Of a stretch of DNA of 63,444 nt, positions 8,945 through 16,868 are shown one piece after another (within the stretch, counting starts at the first letter, position 1; each line of letters begins with the position of its first letter). Source of the DNA: a virus; IMG/VR virus record IMGVR_UViG_3300020183_000072, positions 1-63,444 of that record; one strand, 5' to 3'. The notes below the pieces were generated by a model, which was not told the origin of the DNA, did no database searches, and saw nothing but the letters and a program-made list of their open reading frames with translations. Position numbers and translations under genes: made by a program.

Positions 8945-10562
8945 ACATTTTTCATATTCGTGTGGGTGTAAGTTTCCTATTGTAGAAAACAATGGTTCTA
9001 CACAGATCACTTTTGATCCTTCTATAGATCATATGACCCTAGACTGTCAAAGAACCTGGGATCTTATATCAGATGGAAACACAAAAGGGTGCTTTCAATT
9101 AGAGAGTCGCCTTGGTAGATCTATGGCTAAGAAATTGAAACCATCTAATATAGAACAACTATCAGCGCTCATAAGCATTATGCGTCCTGGTTGTTTGGAA
9201 GCTATTAGAGATGGTAAAAGTGTTAGTCATCATTATATAGATAAAAAAAATGGACTAGAATCAGTAGATTATTTTCATCCTTGCTTGAAAGAAGTATTAG
9301 AGAATACATATGGAGAGATGGTTTATCAAGAACAAGCAATGGAGATTGTTAAGGTAGTCGCCGGCTTCAATCTTCAAGAAGCAGATATGTTGCGCAAAGC
9401 TATTGGTAAAAAGAAACCAGAAGAAATGGCCAAAGTTAAATCCAAATTTATGGATGGCGCTAGTGCTATGAGCCTAGTTACTCAAGAACAGGCTGAACAA
9501 ATTTTTGGATGGATCGAAAAAAGTCAGAGATATTCTTTTAATAAAAGCCATGCTGTAAGTTATGCTGTTAATGCTTATTTATCGGCATATGCTAAAGCAC
9601 ACTTTCCGAAAATATTCTTTGCTTCGTATCTGCGATTTGCTAAAGATAAAATAGACCCTCAATCAGAAATTAAGGAGTTAATACTTAATGCCAGCGAGAT
9701 GGATATTTCTGTACATAATCCGGATTTGAGATTAAAAAACGAATTTTTCATTCTGCATGATAATAAAATTTATTTTGGTTTAACTGATATCAAGGGTGTT
9801 GGATCTTCTGTGTTTGATAAGATTACTAAATTATCTACACAAATAGATTTTAACTCTATGTGTTGGTTTGAGTGTTTATTATTTGTCTTAATTAATATTA
9901 ATAGTACAGCATCGAAAGCATTAATTCAAAGTGGGTCTCTTGGATTTTTTAAAATATCCAGAAACAAAATGTTGTTCGAATACAACACCGTGAGTGGTTT
10001 GACAAAAAAGGAGTTAGAAATTTTAAGTAGTTATGTGAAAGAATTTAAAGATAAACACAAGCTCAGTGAACTATTATCATTAGTTCTTAGTCAGTCTAAA
10101 ATTAATAAAAATAGAAAAAATGCTATACAAGATATGATCAATTCATTAAAAAATCCCCCGTATTCTTTACAAGATAATCCTGAATGGATATCTGACTGTG
10201 AAGATTCCTTACTAGGATACTCAATCTCTTGCTCAAAAATAGACATGTATGATATTAGTATGACAAATATTACATGTAAAGAGTTTAAAACAACTACTAT
10301 GAAAGATAATTTAATTATCGGTGGAGAAATAGATTTTATTAGTGTAACAAAAACAAAATCAGGAAAAAACCCAGGATCAGAGATGGCATTTCTTACAATA
10401 ATTGATAGCACAGGCTCTTTGGATTCGGTTATAATGTTTCCAGAAAAGTATAAAGAATATAAGAATATATTATTCATTGGTAATGTTATCATATTAAAGG
10501 GCAATAAATCAAAAACTGGTGATGGCCTAATTGTGGAAAAGGCTTATATTCCAAGGGCTTGA
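8937..10562 (+). CDS. dnaE: DNA polymerase III alpha subunit, C-terminal half (fingers + OB fold)
   Basis: This is the second half of the split DnaE polymerase. After a short new N-terminus with a C-G-C motif it begins in the fingers: TWDLISDGNTKGCFQLES matches the DnaE segment with GdT-x-GvFQlES, followed by LSALISIMRPG, YQEQAMEIVKVVAGF, ADMLRKAIGKKK and YSFNKSHAVSYA. A helix-hairpin-helix region (GLTDIKGVG) and a C-terminal OB fold (GGEIDFISVTKTK, then AFLTIIDSTGSLDSVIMFP) follow. It has no palm, so it can only work with the 6199 product. The stop codon lies inside the -35 element of the SSB promoter. Confidence 0.9.
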   Translation: MSKHFSYSCGCKFPIVENNGSTQITFDPSIDHMTLDCQRTWDLISDGNTKGCFQLESRLGRSMAKKLKPSNIEQLSALISIMRPGCLEAIRDGKSVSHHYIDKKNGLESVDYFHPCLKEVLENTYGEMVYQEQAMEIVKVVAGFNLQEADMLRKAIGKKKPEEMAKVKSKFMDGASAMSLVTQEQAEQIFGWIEKSQRYSFNKSHAVSYAVNAYLSAYAKAHFPKIFFASYLRFAKDKIDPQSEIKELILNASEMDISVHNPDLRLKNEFFILHDNKIYFGLTDIKGVGSSVFDKITKLSTQIDFNSMCWFECLLFVLININSTASKALIQSGSLGFFKISRNKMLFEYNTVSGLTKKELEILSSYVKEFKDKHKLSELLSLVLSQSKINKNRKNAIQDMINSLKNPPYSLQDNPEWISDCEDSLLGYSISCSKIDMYDISMTNITCKEFKTTTMKDNLIIGGEIDFISVTKTKSGKNPGSEMAFLTIIDSTGSLDSVIMFPEKYKEYKNILFIGNVIILKGNKSKTGDGLIVEKAYIPRA

Positions 10563-10586
10563 CTTGTGTCCCGTCGAGCTTACAAT
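10559..10586 (+). promoter_or_regulatory. sigma70-like promoter for SSB
   Basis: TTGACT (10559-10564) and TACAAT (10581-10586) are separated by 16 bases, each one mismatch from the bacterial consensus. The promoter sits just upstream of the SSB gene and overlaps the polymerase stop codon. It would let SSB be made more strongly than the replication operon in front of it. Confidence 0.7.
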
Positions 10587-10623
10587 ATGTCAGGTTTGGT
10601 TTTAAATTAACAAGGAGATGTAT

Positions 10624-10995
10624 ATGAATATGAATATTGTTATGATTAAAGGTAATTTAGCTAGGGATCCGGAACTCAGAGTTATTACAACTGGTGATAA
10701 ACAAACTTATGTGGTTAATTTTACTGTTGCCACATCAAGAGAATTCACCAAGGCTAATGGTACACAAGATAAAATTACCTCATTTATTCAGTGTGAAGCA
10801 TGGGATAGTGGCGCCGAGGCCATTTCATCTTCGTTGAAGAAGGGCGATCTAGTAATTATTGAAGGATCATTACGTAATGACAGTTGGGAAAAGGATGGAG
10901 TAAAACATTATACTCTAAAGGTCAGAGTTAATAATTTTGGTAAAATCTCAACAACCAAAAGATCAGAAAAAACAGCCGACGCTGTTGCGTTCTGA
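10624..10995 (+). CDS. ssb: single-stranded DNA-binding protein
   Basis: This is an OB-fold SSB of the bacterial type, coating single-stranded DNA at the fork and during recombination. The N-terminus MNIVMIKGNLARDPELR, the FTVATSREF strand, the FIQCEAWDSGAEAI segment and the LKKGDLVIIEGSLR loop are all canonical. The C-terminus is short and ends in AVAF, without the acidic tail of cellular SSB but keeping the terminal Phe, so recruitment of host proteins through the tail may be reduced. CAAGGAG at 10611-10617 is best spaced for the ATG at 10624; the ATG at 10618 directly abuts it. It has its own promoter. Confidence 0.92.
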   Translation: MNMNIVMIKGNLARDPELRVITTGDKQTYVVNFTVATSREFTKANGTQDKITSFIQCEAWDSGAEAISSSLKKGDLVIIEGSLRNDSWEKDGVKHYTLKVRVNNFGKISTTKRSEKTADAVAF

Positions 10996-11015
10996 TTTTA
11001 AGTATCTCTAATATA

Positions 11016-11046
11016 GATCCCTGGCATCTCAATGGTGCCAGGGGTC
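11016..11046 (+). terminator. hairpin after SSB, possible terminator
   Basis: GATCCCTGGCA (11016-11026) pairs with TGCCAGGGGTC (11036-11046) over 11 positions with one G-U pair and a nine-base loop. No uridine run follows, so it may be a weak terminator, a processing site or an RNA-stabilising 3' hairpin between SSB and the glycosyltransferase module. Confidence 0.4.
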
Positions 11047-11059
11047 TGTATTCTATAAC

Positions 11060-12679
11060 ATGAAAAAAACAAAAATTTTACTATGTAACGATGCTAGTTT
11101 TTTAGATACCGGTTATGGTATTTATGGTAAGGAAATTCTCTCACGACTACATAAAAACGAAGAGTATGAAGTAGCAGAATTAGGTTGTTTTGTTGATCAT
11201 TTAAATACCAGAATTAAAGATATTCCCTGGCGGTTCTATGCTAATGCTGTGCCTGTTAATGACAAAAGATACAACACTTATAGAAGTAACAACCTTAATC
11301 AGTTTGGTCTTTGGAGATTTAATAGGGTTTTAGCAGATTTTAATCCTGATATAGTTTTTGATGTTAGAGACTATTGGATGAGCGCGTATCAAGAAACCAG
11401 CCCATATCGTAGATTTTATAATTGGGTAATAATGCCAACAGTAGATTCTGCTCCTCAACGCATAGATTGGAAAATTACATTTAAAAATAGTGATTTAGTA
11501 GTTCCATATACTCAATGGGCCAAAGACACCCTAATACAAGAGTGTGGGGATACTATTAATCTATTCCCACAAATCGCTAATGCTGGAGTAGATTACAATA
11601 TATTTAAACCAATATATAATAAAGATGAACACAAAACCAAATATTTAGGTACAAACAAAATTAATGTGATTGGCACAGTAATGCGTAATCAAAAGCGTAA
11701 ATTACTAGCTGATCTTATATTAGTATTAAATGAATTTATTAAGAAGCCTAGTAATTCAACAAATACAGTATTATATCTTCATACTAGTTATCCAGAAGAG
11801 GCTGGGTGGGATATTCCCTCGCTTCTTTTAGAATATGGTGTTGCTGATAGGGTTTATTTTACCTATTTGTGTAAATCATGTAATAGTTTTTTCCCTTCTA
11901 AGTTTAATGGGATTACGACAAAGTGTACAAGTTGTGGATCTTATAATGCACGATTTACTAGTACAGCTAATTCGGTATCTACTTCACAATTGAGTGAGAT
12001 ATATAATCTGTTCGATGTTTATCTACAATATGCTATATGTGAAGGATTTGGTATTCCACAAATAGAGGCTGCATCTTGTGGCATTCCTATTATGGTTGTG
12101 GATTATAGTGCTATGTCCAAAATTGCTGATAATTTATTAGGGTATAAAATACCGTGTTCCCTATTTAGGGAAATGGAAAGTAATGCTTTAAGAGCACTTC
12201 CAGATAACAACTATACTATCAATTTACTAACTCAATTCTTTAATAAGACTATTACTATTCCTAATAGTGATCATATCAGAGAGAAATGTATTGAAAAATA
12301 TTCTTGGGATAATGTTTATCAAACATGGAATGCTGCCTTTGATCATATAAAAAATAATCAGAAAACAAATTGGGATACATCAGAAAAATATACAACAAAC
12401 CATACGAATGTATCGATTCCATCCACAATATCAAAAAAAGAATTTGTTGAATTCATGTGTTCTCATGTAATTAATGAACCATACTTAATTAATACAGCAC
12501 CAATACAAATGTTAATCAAGGATTTTATTAATAGTGTAATAGTTCAGAATGGTCATTTTAAAACCTTTGGTCATCAAGATGTTATTGCTATTCTAGAATC
12601 ATTCCTAAATAATAAAATTGTTTGTGAACAGATGAGAACAAACAAAAATTCTATAGCCAAAGAGGATTTTATTCCATGA
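11060..12679 (+). CDS. GT4-type glycosyltransferase with zinc-ribbon insert
   Basis: This is a glycosyltransferase with the GT-B fold. The N-terminal half starts KILLCNDASFLDTGYGIYGK, like the glycine-rich donor/acceptor loop of GT4 enzymes, and the C-terminal half has CEGFGIPQIEAASCGIPIMV, the E-x7-E signature that binds the nucleotide sugar. Between them lies an unusual insert with CKSCNSFFPSK and CTSCGSYNA, a zinc ribbon. The last 100 residues are helical with no known domain. Substrate is unknown; phage enzymes of this kind modify DNA bases, virion proteins or host surface sugars. It starts a run of genes coupled by ATGA overlaps. Confidence 0.82.
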   Translation: MKKTKILLCNDASFLDTGYGIYGKEILSRLHKNEEYEVAELGCFVDHLNTRIKDIPWRFYANAVPVNDKRYNTYRSNNLNQFGLWRFNRVLADFNPDIVFDVRDYWMSAYQETSPYRRFYNWVIMPTVDSAPQRIDWKITFKNSDLVVPYTQWAKDTLIQECGDTINLFPQIANAGVDYNIFKPIYNKDEHKTKYLGTNKINVIGTVMRNQKRKLLADLILVLNEFIKKPSNSTNTVLYLHTSYPEEAGWDIPSLLLEYGVADRVYFTYLCKSCNSFFPSKFNGITTKCTSCGSYNARFTSTANSVSTSQLSEIYNLFDVYLQYAICEGFGIPQIEAASCGIPIMVVDYSAMSKIADNLLGYKIPCSLFREMESNALRALPDNNYTINLLTQFFNKTITIPNSDHIREKCIEKYSWDNVYQTWNAAFDHIKNNQKTNWDTSEKYTTNHTNVSIPSTISKKEFVEFMCSHVINEPYLINTAPIQMLIKDFINSVIVQNGHFKTFGHQDVIAILESFLNNKIVCEQMRTNKNSIAKEDFIP

Positions 12680-13434
12680 CAACCATCAGCGCTATTCATA
12701 CTTCATGCAAAAATTGTGTATTCGCCAAATATGATGAAAACACACAAACAAACTGCTCATTAGATTTTATTAATAAATTACAACAGAATAATGTTGAAAT
12801 TATTGAAGCATATGATAATGAGAAAGAATTTTATATTATCAATAATAAAAAATGTATTGGATATAGGGAAAACAAGTGGTTTGAACAATTTGGTCTAGCA
12901 GATGCGTGCTTGGATGATAAAATCACTAAATTTACAGAGACAAATAGATTACATTATACTGTGATTATTAGTTTACGTGGATTTGAGAACCCATCAGACT
13001 TAAAAACTTTATGCTCCAACCTTACGGATAATACGGTCGGTCCTCCACAAAAAATCATTTTCTTACGTCGTAAATCACAATCATTAATTTATACCTTTGA
13101 TATGATGAATAGTCTGATAGATGAATGTAATATATCTTGTGGTTGGCGCATACAGAGTATTTTAGATGAAGATGTTACTGATGAGTCAATTATTAATAGT
13201 GTTCTATACAAAGATACTAAATCTAGGTTTGTTGTTCAGATAAGTGGTCCTGTGAGTAATCTCAATCCAATTATTAAAACAAATGAGATTGTACATAAAG
13301 ATATGGGACAGATAATGGTGGTTTCAGATAAAAATAAGACATGTATAGTATATAGTGCATCAGTATATCGATATGTTGGGAAAATAGAAAATACCAATCT
13401 ACTAAATGATGATACTAAATATATGTTTGTATGA
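12676..13434 (+). CDS. cysteine-cluster protein in glycosyltransferase module, unknown function
   Basis: I do not recognise this 252-residue protein. The N-terminus has four spaced cysteines (SCKNCVFAKY, TNCSLDF and KKCIGYREN, at about residues 11, 14, 27 and 60), suggesting a metal or iron-sulfur site. From about residue 95 the sequence HYTVIISLRGFENPSDL resembles the first strand and helix of a GT-A nucleotide-sugar fold, but no DxD motif is clear. The ATG overlaps the upstream glycosyltransferase stop (ATGA), and the next gene overlaps it in the same way. A role in the same glycosylation pathway is inferred from position. Confidence 0.7.
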   Translation: MTTISAIHTSCKNCVFAKYDENTQTNCSLDFINKLQQNNVEIIEAYDNEKEFYIINNKKCIGYRENKWFEQFGLADACLDDKITKFTETNRLHYTVIISLRGFENPSDLKTLCSNLTDNTVGPPQKIIFLRRKSQSLIYTFDMMNSLIDECNISCGWRIQSILDEDVTDESIINSVLYKDTKSRFVVQISGPVSNLNPIIKTNEIVHKDMGQIMVVSDKNKTCIVYSASVYRYVGKIENTNLLNDDTKYMFV

Positions 13435-14075
13435 ATATTATTATACTGGGAGATAAATTTCAAAAGCGAATGAAATCCAAGGGATGTGTGGGTTTATTAA
13501 AAACCTCCAACCATCAAACTATTTTACAAAATCAGCTAGGAATTATTAATACAGTATTCGACAACCCCACTATAGCATATGTATACGGATTTGATAATAA
13601 AAAATTTCTGAGTTTTATCTCTAAGCATGATCACTTATTAAAAAACGTCAATTTAATTTATAATTCTGAATATGATCAATATAATTATGCTCATAGTTTA
13701 TATTTGGCTAAAGATTATTTAGATAGTGATTGTTTGATATTGTTTGGTGATAGTAATTTGAGCGTTAGGCTATTTAATAAATTTGATACATCTGATGGTA
13801 CTCAGATTTTTATTAATAAGCACACTAAGAATAAATTAGGTTGTATTATTAACAACAAAATTATTGAGAATATTAGTTATGATTTAGATAATTACCTATA
13901 TGACATCTATTACTTGTCTAAAGATCATGCCTCATATATAAAAACAGTATTAGAAACCAATATCGTACACAACTATTTTATTTTTGAACTAATTAATAAA
14001 CTTATAGTGTCTAATAATTGTATAGTCAAACCATTCAATGTTAATCTTAAACCAACAACATATCAAAGAATATGA
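13431..14075 (+). CDS. unknown protein in glycosyltransferase module
   Basis: This 214-residue protein is not recognised. It begins MNIIILGDKFQKRMKSKG and contains alternating strands and helices with LILFGDSNLSVRLF in the middle, which fits an alpha/beta fold such as a small nucleotidyl- or glycosyltransferase, but no catalytic motif is certain. It is coupled to both neighbours by ATGA overlaps, so it probably belongs to the same pathway as the GT4 enzyme at 11060. Confidence 0.7.
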   Translation: MNIIILGDKFQKRMKSKGCVGLLKTSNHQTILQNQLGIINTVFDNPTIAYVYGFDNKKFLSFISKHDHLLKNVNLIYNSEYDQYNYAHSLYLAKDYLDSDCLILFGDSNLSVRLFNKFDTSDGTQIFINKHTKNKLGCIINNKIIENISYDLDNYLYDIYYLSKDHASYIKTVLETNIVHNYFIFELINKLIVSNNCIVKPFNVNLKPTTYQRI

Positions 14076-14434
14076 AACATAAAATATCTATTTTTACTAA
14101 TAGTTTTCTCGAAAATGCTTCTATTATAGAATTAATTAAAGTATTTTTTACACAAAAATATAGTTTGATTGATTTCAATATATTTACGAATAGTGACGGA
14201 TGGGAAAATCAAAAATATGCTGTTTTTCTAGACTACTATATGCATAATTATGATGGCACTGTAGTTTTTTTAAATTATCAAGATCTTATACAACACGACA
14301 ATCTCTTATCAAAAGATATATATCTGTATGTTGATATTAATGATTGTGTTTCACAAAAACTTGATAGAAAAACATTGAATCAATATAAACTATTAACTAA
14401 TAACAACGCAAAGATAGAAGAGATTCAACTATGA
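14072..14434 (+). CDS. unknown small protein in glycosyltransferase module
   Basis: This 120-residue protein begins MKHKISIFTNSFLENAS and reads as a small alpha/beta domain without a recognisable motif. It is coupled to the genes on either side by ATGA overlaps. It could be a broken-off part of a larger glycosyltransferase, since it follows two other short proteins of similar composition, but nothing in the sequence proves this. Confidence 0.65.
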   Translation: MKHKISIFTNSFLENASIIELIKVFFTQKYSLIDFNIFTNSDGWENQKYAVFLDYYMHNYDGTVVFLNYQDLIQHDNLLSKDIYLYVDINDCVSQKLDRKTLNQYKLLTNNNAKIEEIQL

Positions 14435-15222
14435 AATATGATAAGCTATCTGATAATGACAAAAAAAACTTCTTAATAAAAGAATACGAAAAAAATAATA
14501 AAAGTTTTCAAGATATAGCTAGTGAATGCGGGACTTATGCTAATAAATTACGCAGAGATGCTATGAAGTATAAGATTAAAATTCGTAATAAAAGCGAAGC
14601 ACAAAAGAATGCTTTGGCTTTGGGTAAAACTCAGCACCCGACACAAGGCAAACAAAGATCTAATGAAACCAAATCCAAGATAGGATTATCTGTTTTACAG
14701 GTTTGGGAGGGAATGAATGATAAAGAAATTAAAGACAGAAAAACTAAAGCTCGTTTGAATTGGGAAAAGAAAAGCGATGATGAAAAACAGTATATGTTAA
14801 AACAAGCTAATGATGCTGTGAGACAAAGTAGCAAAACAGGATCCAAATTAGAAAAATTTTTACATACTAAGTTATTATCAAAGGGATTTTCTGTTGAATT
14901 CCACAAAGAGCAAAGCATACTAAATACAAAGTTGCAAATTGATCTGTTTCTACCTAAACTAAATGCGGCCATTGAAGTTGATGGTCCATCGCATTTTGAA
15001 CCAGTGTGGGGCGATGATGCTCTAAAACGTAATAAAAAGTATGATGATAAAAAAACAGGATTAATTCTAGGTAAAGGTCTATATTTAATCAGAATCAAAC
15101 AAACAAAAGACTTTTCTCCATCAAGAGGACTTATTATATTTAACCAATTACTAGAGATATTAGATAGTATCAAAGGAAAAAACATGCCCAATAGTAAAAT
15201 TATTAATCTAGGAGACGAATAA
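14431..15222 (+). CDS. Vsr-like endonuclease with N-terminal helix-turn-helix
   Basis: This is a probable site-specific endonuclease. Residues 1-60 look like a helix-turn-helix (SFQDIASECGTYANKLRRDA), the middle is a basic helical linker of the NUMOD kind (QHPTQGKQRS), and the C-terminal 110 residues form a Vsr/EDxHD-type nuclease: SKLEKFLHTKLL, then LQIDLFLPKLNAAIEVDGPS with the Asp, Glu and following HFEPVWG. This architecture is common in free-standing phage homing endonucleases. It overlaps both neighbours (ATGA, then TAATG), so it is embedded in the operon rather than dropped in a spacer. Host repair or replication roles remain possible. Confidence 0.7.
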   Translation: MKYDKLSDNDKKNFLIKEYEKNNKSFQDIASECGTYANKLRRDAMKYKIKIRNKSEAQKNALALGKTQHPTQGKQRSNETKSKIGLSVLQVWEGMNDKEIKDRKTKARLNWEKKSDDEKQYMLKQANDAVRQSSKTGSKLEKFLHTKLLSKGFSVEFHKEQSILNTKLQIDLFLPKLNAAIEVDGPSHFEPVWGDDALKRNKKYDDKKTGLILGKGLYLIRIKQTKDFSPSRGLIIFNQLLEILDSIKGKNMPNSKIINLGDE

Positions 15223-15956
15223 TGGCTAGACCAAAAAAGGAAACCATGACAGAAACTATCAATGCTACTGTGAGTGTTGAAATTACAAATGCTAATCCCA
15301 CAACAAATGATTTAGAGTGGACAGACTATGTGCTGAGTTTACTATCAGAAGATGAAAAAATAATGGGCAATCCAACAACAGATGGATTACGAAGAATTTT
15401 TGAGATAGCCCTTAACTGTACAATTCTTGATTCTAATTCGGAGGTGGTTCAGAGTCCGTCTCCAGATAACGAAAAAAGAGCCACGGTGGTTCACAAACTG
15501 AGCTACTATTTAAATAGGGATGAGTCCAAGGACCATAATTTAAATCATCGCTCTGTTAGTGGCGCTGCGGACGTTTATTGGGGTAATTGTGACAAGGTTT
15601 ATCGCAATCATCCCGTTGCTGTGGCCGAAACACGAGCAGAAGGACGAGCATTAAGGCGAGCACTAAAACTACGAAAAGTTGTGGCCGCTGAAGAATTGGC
15701 CAAAGATATTGAGGATCATCCTGATCATAATACTGTGGACAAAATTACGAATAATCAGATTAATTTTATAGATGTGTTAGCTAAACGTATTAATATTAAT
15801 GTGACTAAATTACTGGAATCTCTTGCTATAGACTCCAAAAATATCTATCATATATCGCATGACGATGCTGTAAAAATTGTAACATCGTTGTCTAGTTACC
15901 AACAAACAAACTCCATACCGGATAATATACTTGGATATGATAATAACTGGAAATAG
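15222..15956 (+). CDS. conserved phage protein with AETRAEGRALRRAL motif, possible recombination role
   Basis: The protein has a disordered N-terminus (MARPKKETMTE), then a folded domain ending in HPVAVAETRAEGRALRRALK and VVAAEELA, and a C-terminal helical part with a helix-turn-helix look (NQINFIDVLAKRININ). The Ala-Glu-Thr-Arg-Ala-x-x-R-A-L-R motif recurs in phage proteins found next to recombination genes, and I suspect a single-strand annealing or DNA-binding role, with low confidence. The start overlaps the nuclease stop as TAATG. A zinc-ribbon protein follows after nine bases. Confidence 0.65.
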   Translation: MARPKKETMTETINATVSVEITNANPTTNDLEWTDYVLSLLSEDEKIMGNPTTDGLRRIFEIALNCTILDSNSEVVQSPSPDNEKRATVVHKLSYYLNRDESKDHNLNHRSVSGAADVYWGNCDKVYRNHPVAVAETRAEGRALRRALKLRKVVAAEELAKDIEDHPDHNTVDKITNNQINFIDVLAKRININVTKLLESLAIDSKNIYHISHDDAVKIVTSLSSYQQTNSIPDNILGYDNNWK

Positions 15957-15965
15957 AGGTGATTT

Positions 15966-16292
15966 ATGAAAGTTAAGTATAAGGTCAGTGATAGATTAGA
16001 GTTCGAGGTTGAAGGATCGGGTCAAAAAGAAATCTTCAAAGAACTGGCTATTATACAAGAAATCTTTGGAGAAGAAAAGTGCGGATTATGTGGTAGTACC
16101 AATCTAAAATTTATAGTAAGAAATGTTGAAGGCAACGATTACTATGAATTAAGGTGTGGTGATTGTGGAGCAATACTGGCTTTTGGTCAACATAAAAAAG
16201 GTGGAACATTATTTCCAAAACGCAAAGATGATGAAGGAAACTATTTGCCCAATAAAGGATGGCATAAATGGAGTAAAGAAAAGGATAAATAG
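15966..16292 (+). CDS. zinc-ribbon protein
   Basis: This 108-residue protein has a single zinc ribbon: EKCGLCGSTNLKF and ELRCGDCGAIL. It ends with a conserved-looking basic tail (GGTLFPKRKDD, then NKGWHKWSK). AGAGGTGA lies seven bases before the ATG. I have seen this type beside annealing or recombination genes in other phages, which fits the gene before it, but no function is known to me. The stop codon overlaps the GTG start of the next gene by one base. Confidence 0.72.
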   Translation: MKVKYKVSDRLEFEVEGSGQKEIFKELAIIQEIFGEEKCGLCGSTNLKFIVRNVEGNDYYELRCGDCGAILAFGQHKKGGTLFPKRKDDEGNYLPNKGWHKWSKEKDK

Positions 16293-16744
16293 TGGCTCCA
16301 CTAATCTCATATAATGGTAAATTATTAACCGTAAATGGTAAATTAGCTAGTGACCTTTCGTGTTGTTCTCCATGCACCGGGACCCCCCGCTGCCCCTGTC
16401 CTCAGCATGTGTCGTGGGGAAATAACACACAAGAGCTGACCTTCACACTGAATAACAATATAGTGTGCTCAAAATGTATGAGCAACAGCGTATTTAATTA
16501 TCTAAACAGACTTGATATATCGAATGATCCTAATAATCCTTGTCTTTATGAGGCAGAATATGATTTGTATTTTGAGAACTGCTATCCGCAGTCCTGTAAA
16601 GTAATGGTAACTTTTTTTCTAAGTAATTTTCCCGATTGTGATTGTCAAGGTACCGGAGACCATTGTGATTATTCCATAGTTTCATGGCGCGTAACCCTTG
16701 GAACATGTCAAGTTATAGATATTACTGCGGGGAATTTTTGTTAA
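16292..16744 (+). CDS. cysteine-rich small protein, possibly virion or surface protein
   Basis: The 150-residue product has about 18 cysteines, many in clusters (CCSPCTGTPRCPCP, CSKCMS, CDCQGTGDHC), and begins with the repeat-like LISYNGKLLTVNGKLA. The start is a GTG overlapping the previous stop, with AAAGG upstream. Composition and cysteine spacing resemble the extracellular-looking parts of the virion proteins at 44358 and 48612, not the cytoplasmic enzymes around it. No signal peptide is present. It may be a small virion-associated or disulfide-stabilised protein; this is inference. Confidence 0.65.
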   Translation: MAPLISYNGKLLTVNGKLASDLSCCSPCTGTPRCPCPQHVSWGNNTQELTFTLNNNIVCSKCMSNSVFNYLNRLDISNDPNNPCLYEAEYDLYFENCYPQSCKVMVTFFLSNFPDCDCQGTGDHCDYSIVSWRVTLGTCQVIDITAGNFC

Positions 16745-16745
16745 A

Positions 16746-16868
16746 ATGATAAATACTCAAATATCTTTTGTAACAGGAATATGGGATGGTGTTTCAGGAG
16801 ATATAGCAAATAATACAATTAATATTATCACTGGTCCATATGATACATGTGAAGAGTGTAATCTATAA
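16746..16868 (+). CDS. 40-residue protein coupled to glycosyltransferase
   Basis: A short frame starts at ATG 16746 one base after the previous stop and ends in a TAATG overlap with the next glycosyltransferase. The product contains GIWDGVSGDIANNTINIITG and ends TCEECNL. It looks like the tail of a beta-rich domain related in style to the cysteine-rich protein before it. The tight spacing on both sides supports translation, but no function can be given. Confidence 0.5.
   Translation: MINTQISFVTGIWDGVSGDIANNTINIITGPYDTCEECNL

Noticed and set aside
8050-8945. Split intein in the DnaE gene
   Set aside because: The N-half ends without an intein-like Cys start and the C-half begins with Met and no His-Asn terminus, so this is a domain split without splicing signals.
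14631-15191. 186-residue minus-strand frame
   Set aside because: It is the complement of the Vsr-like nuclease, with no ribosome site and no domain pattern.
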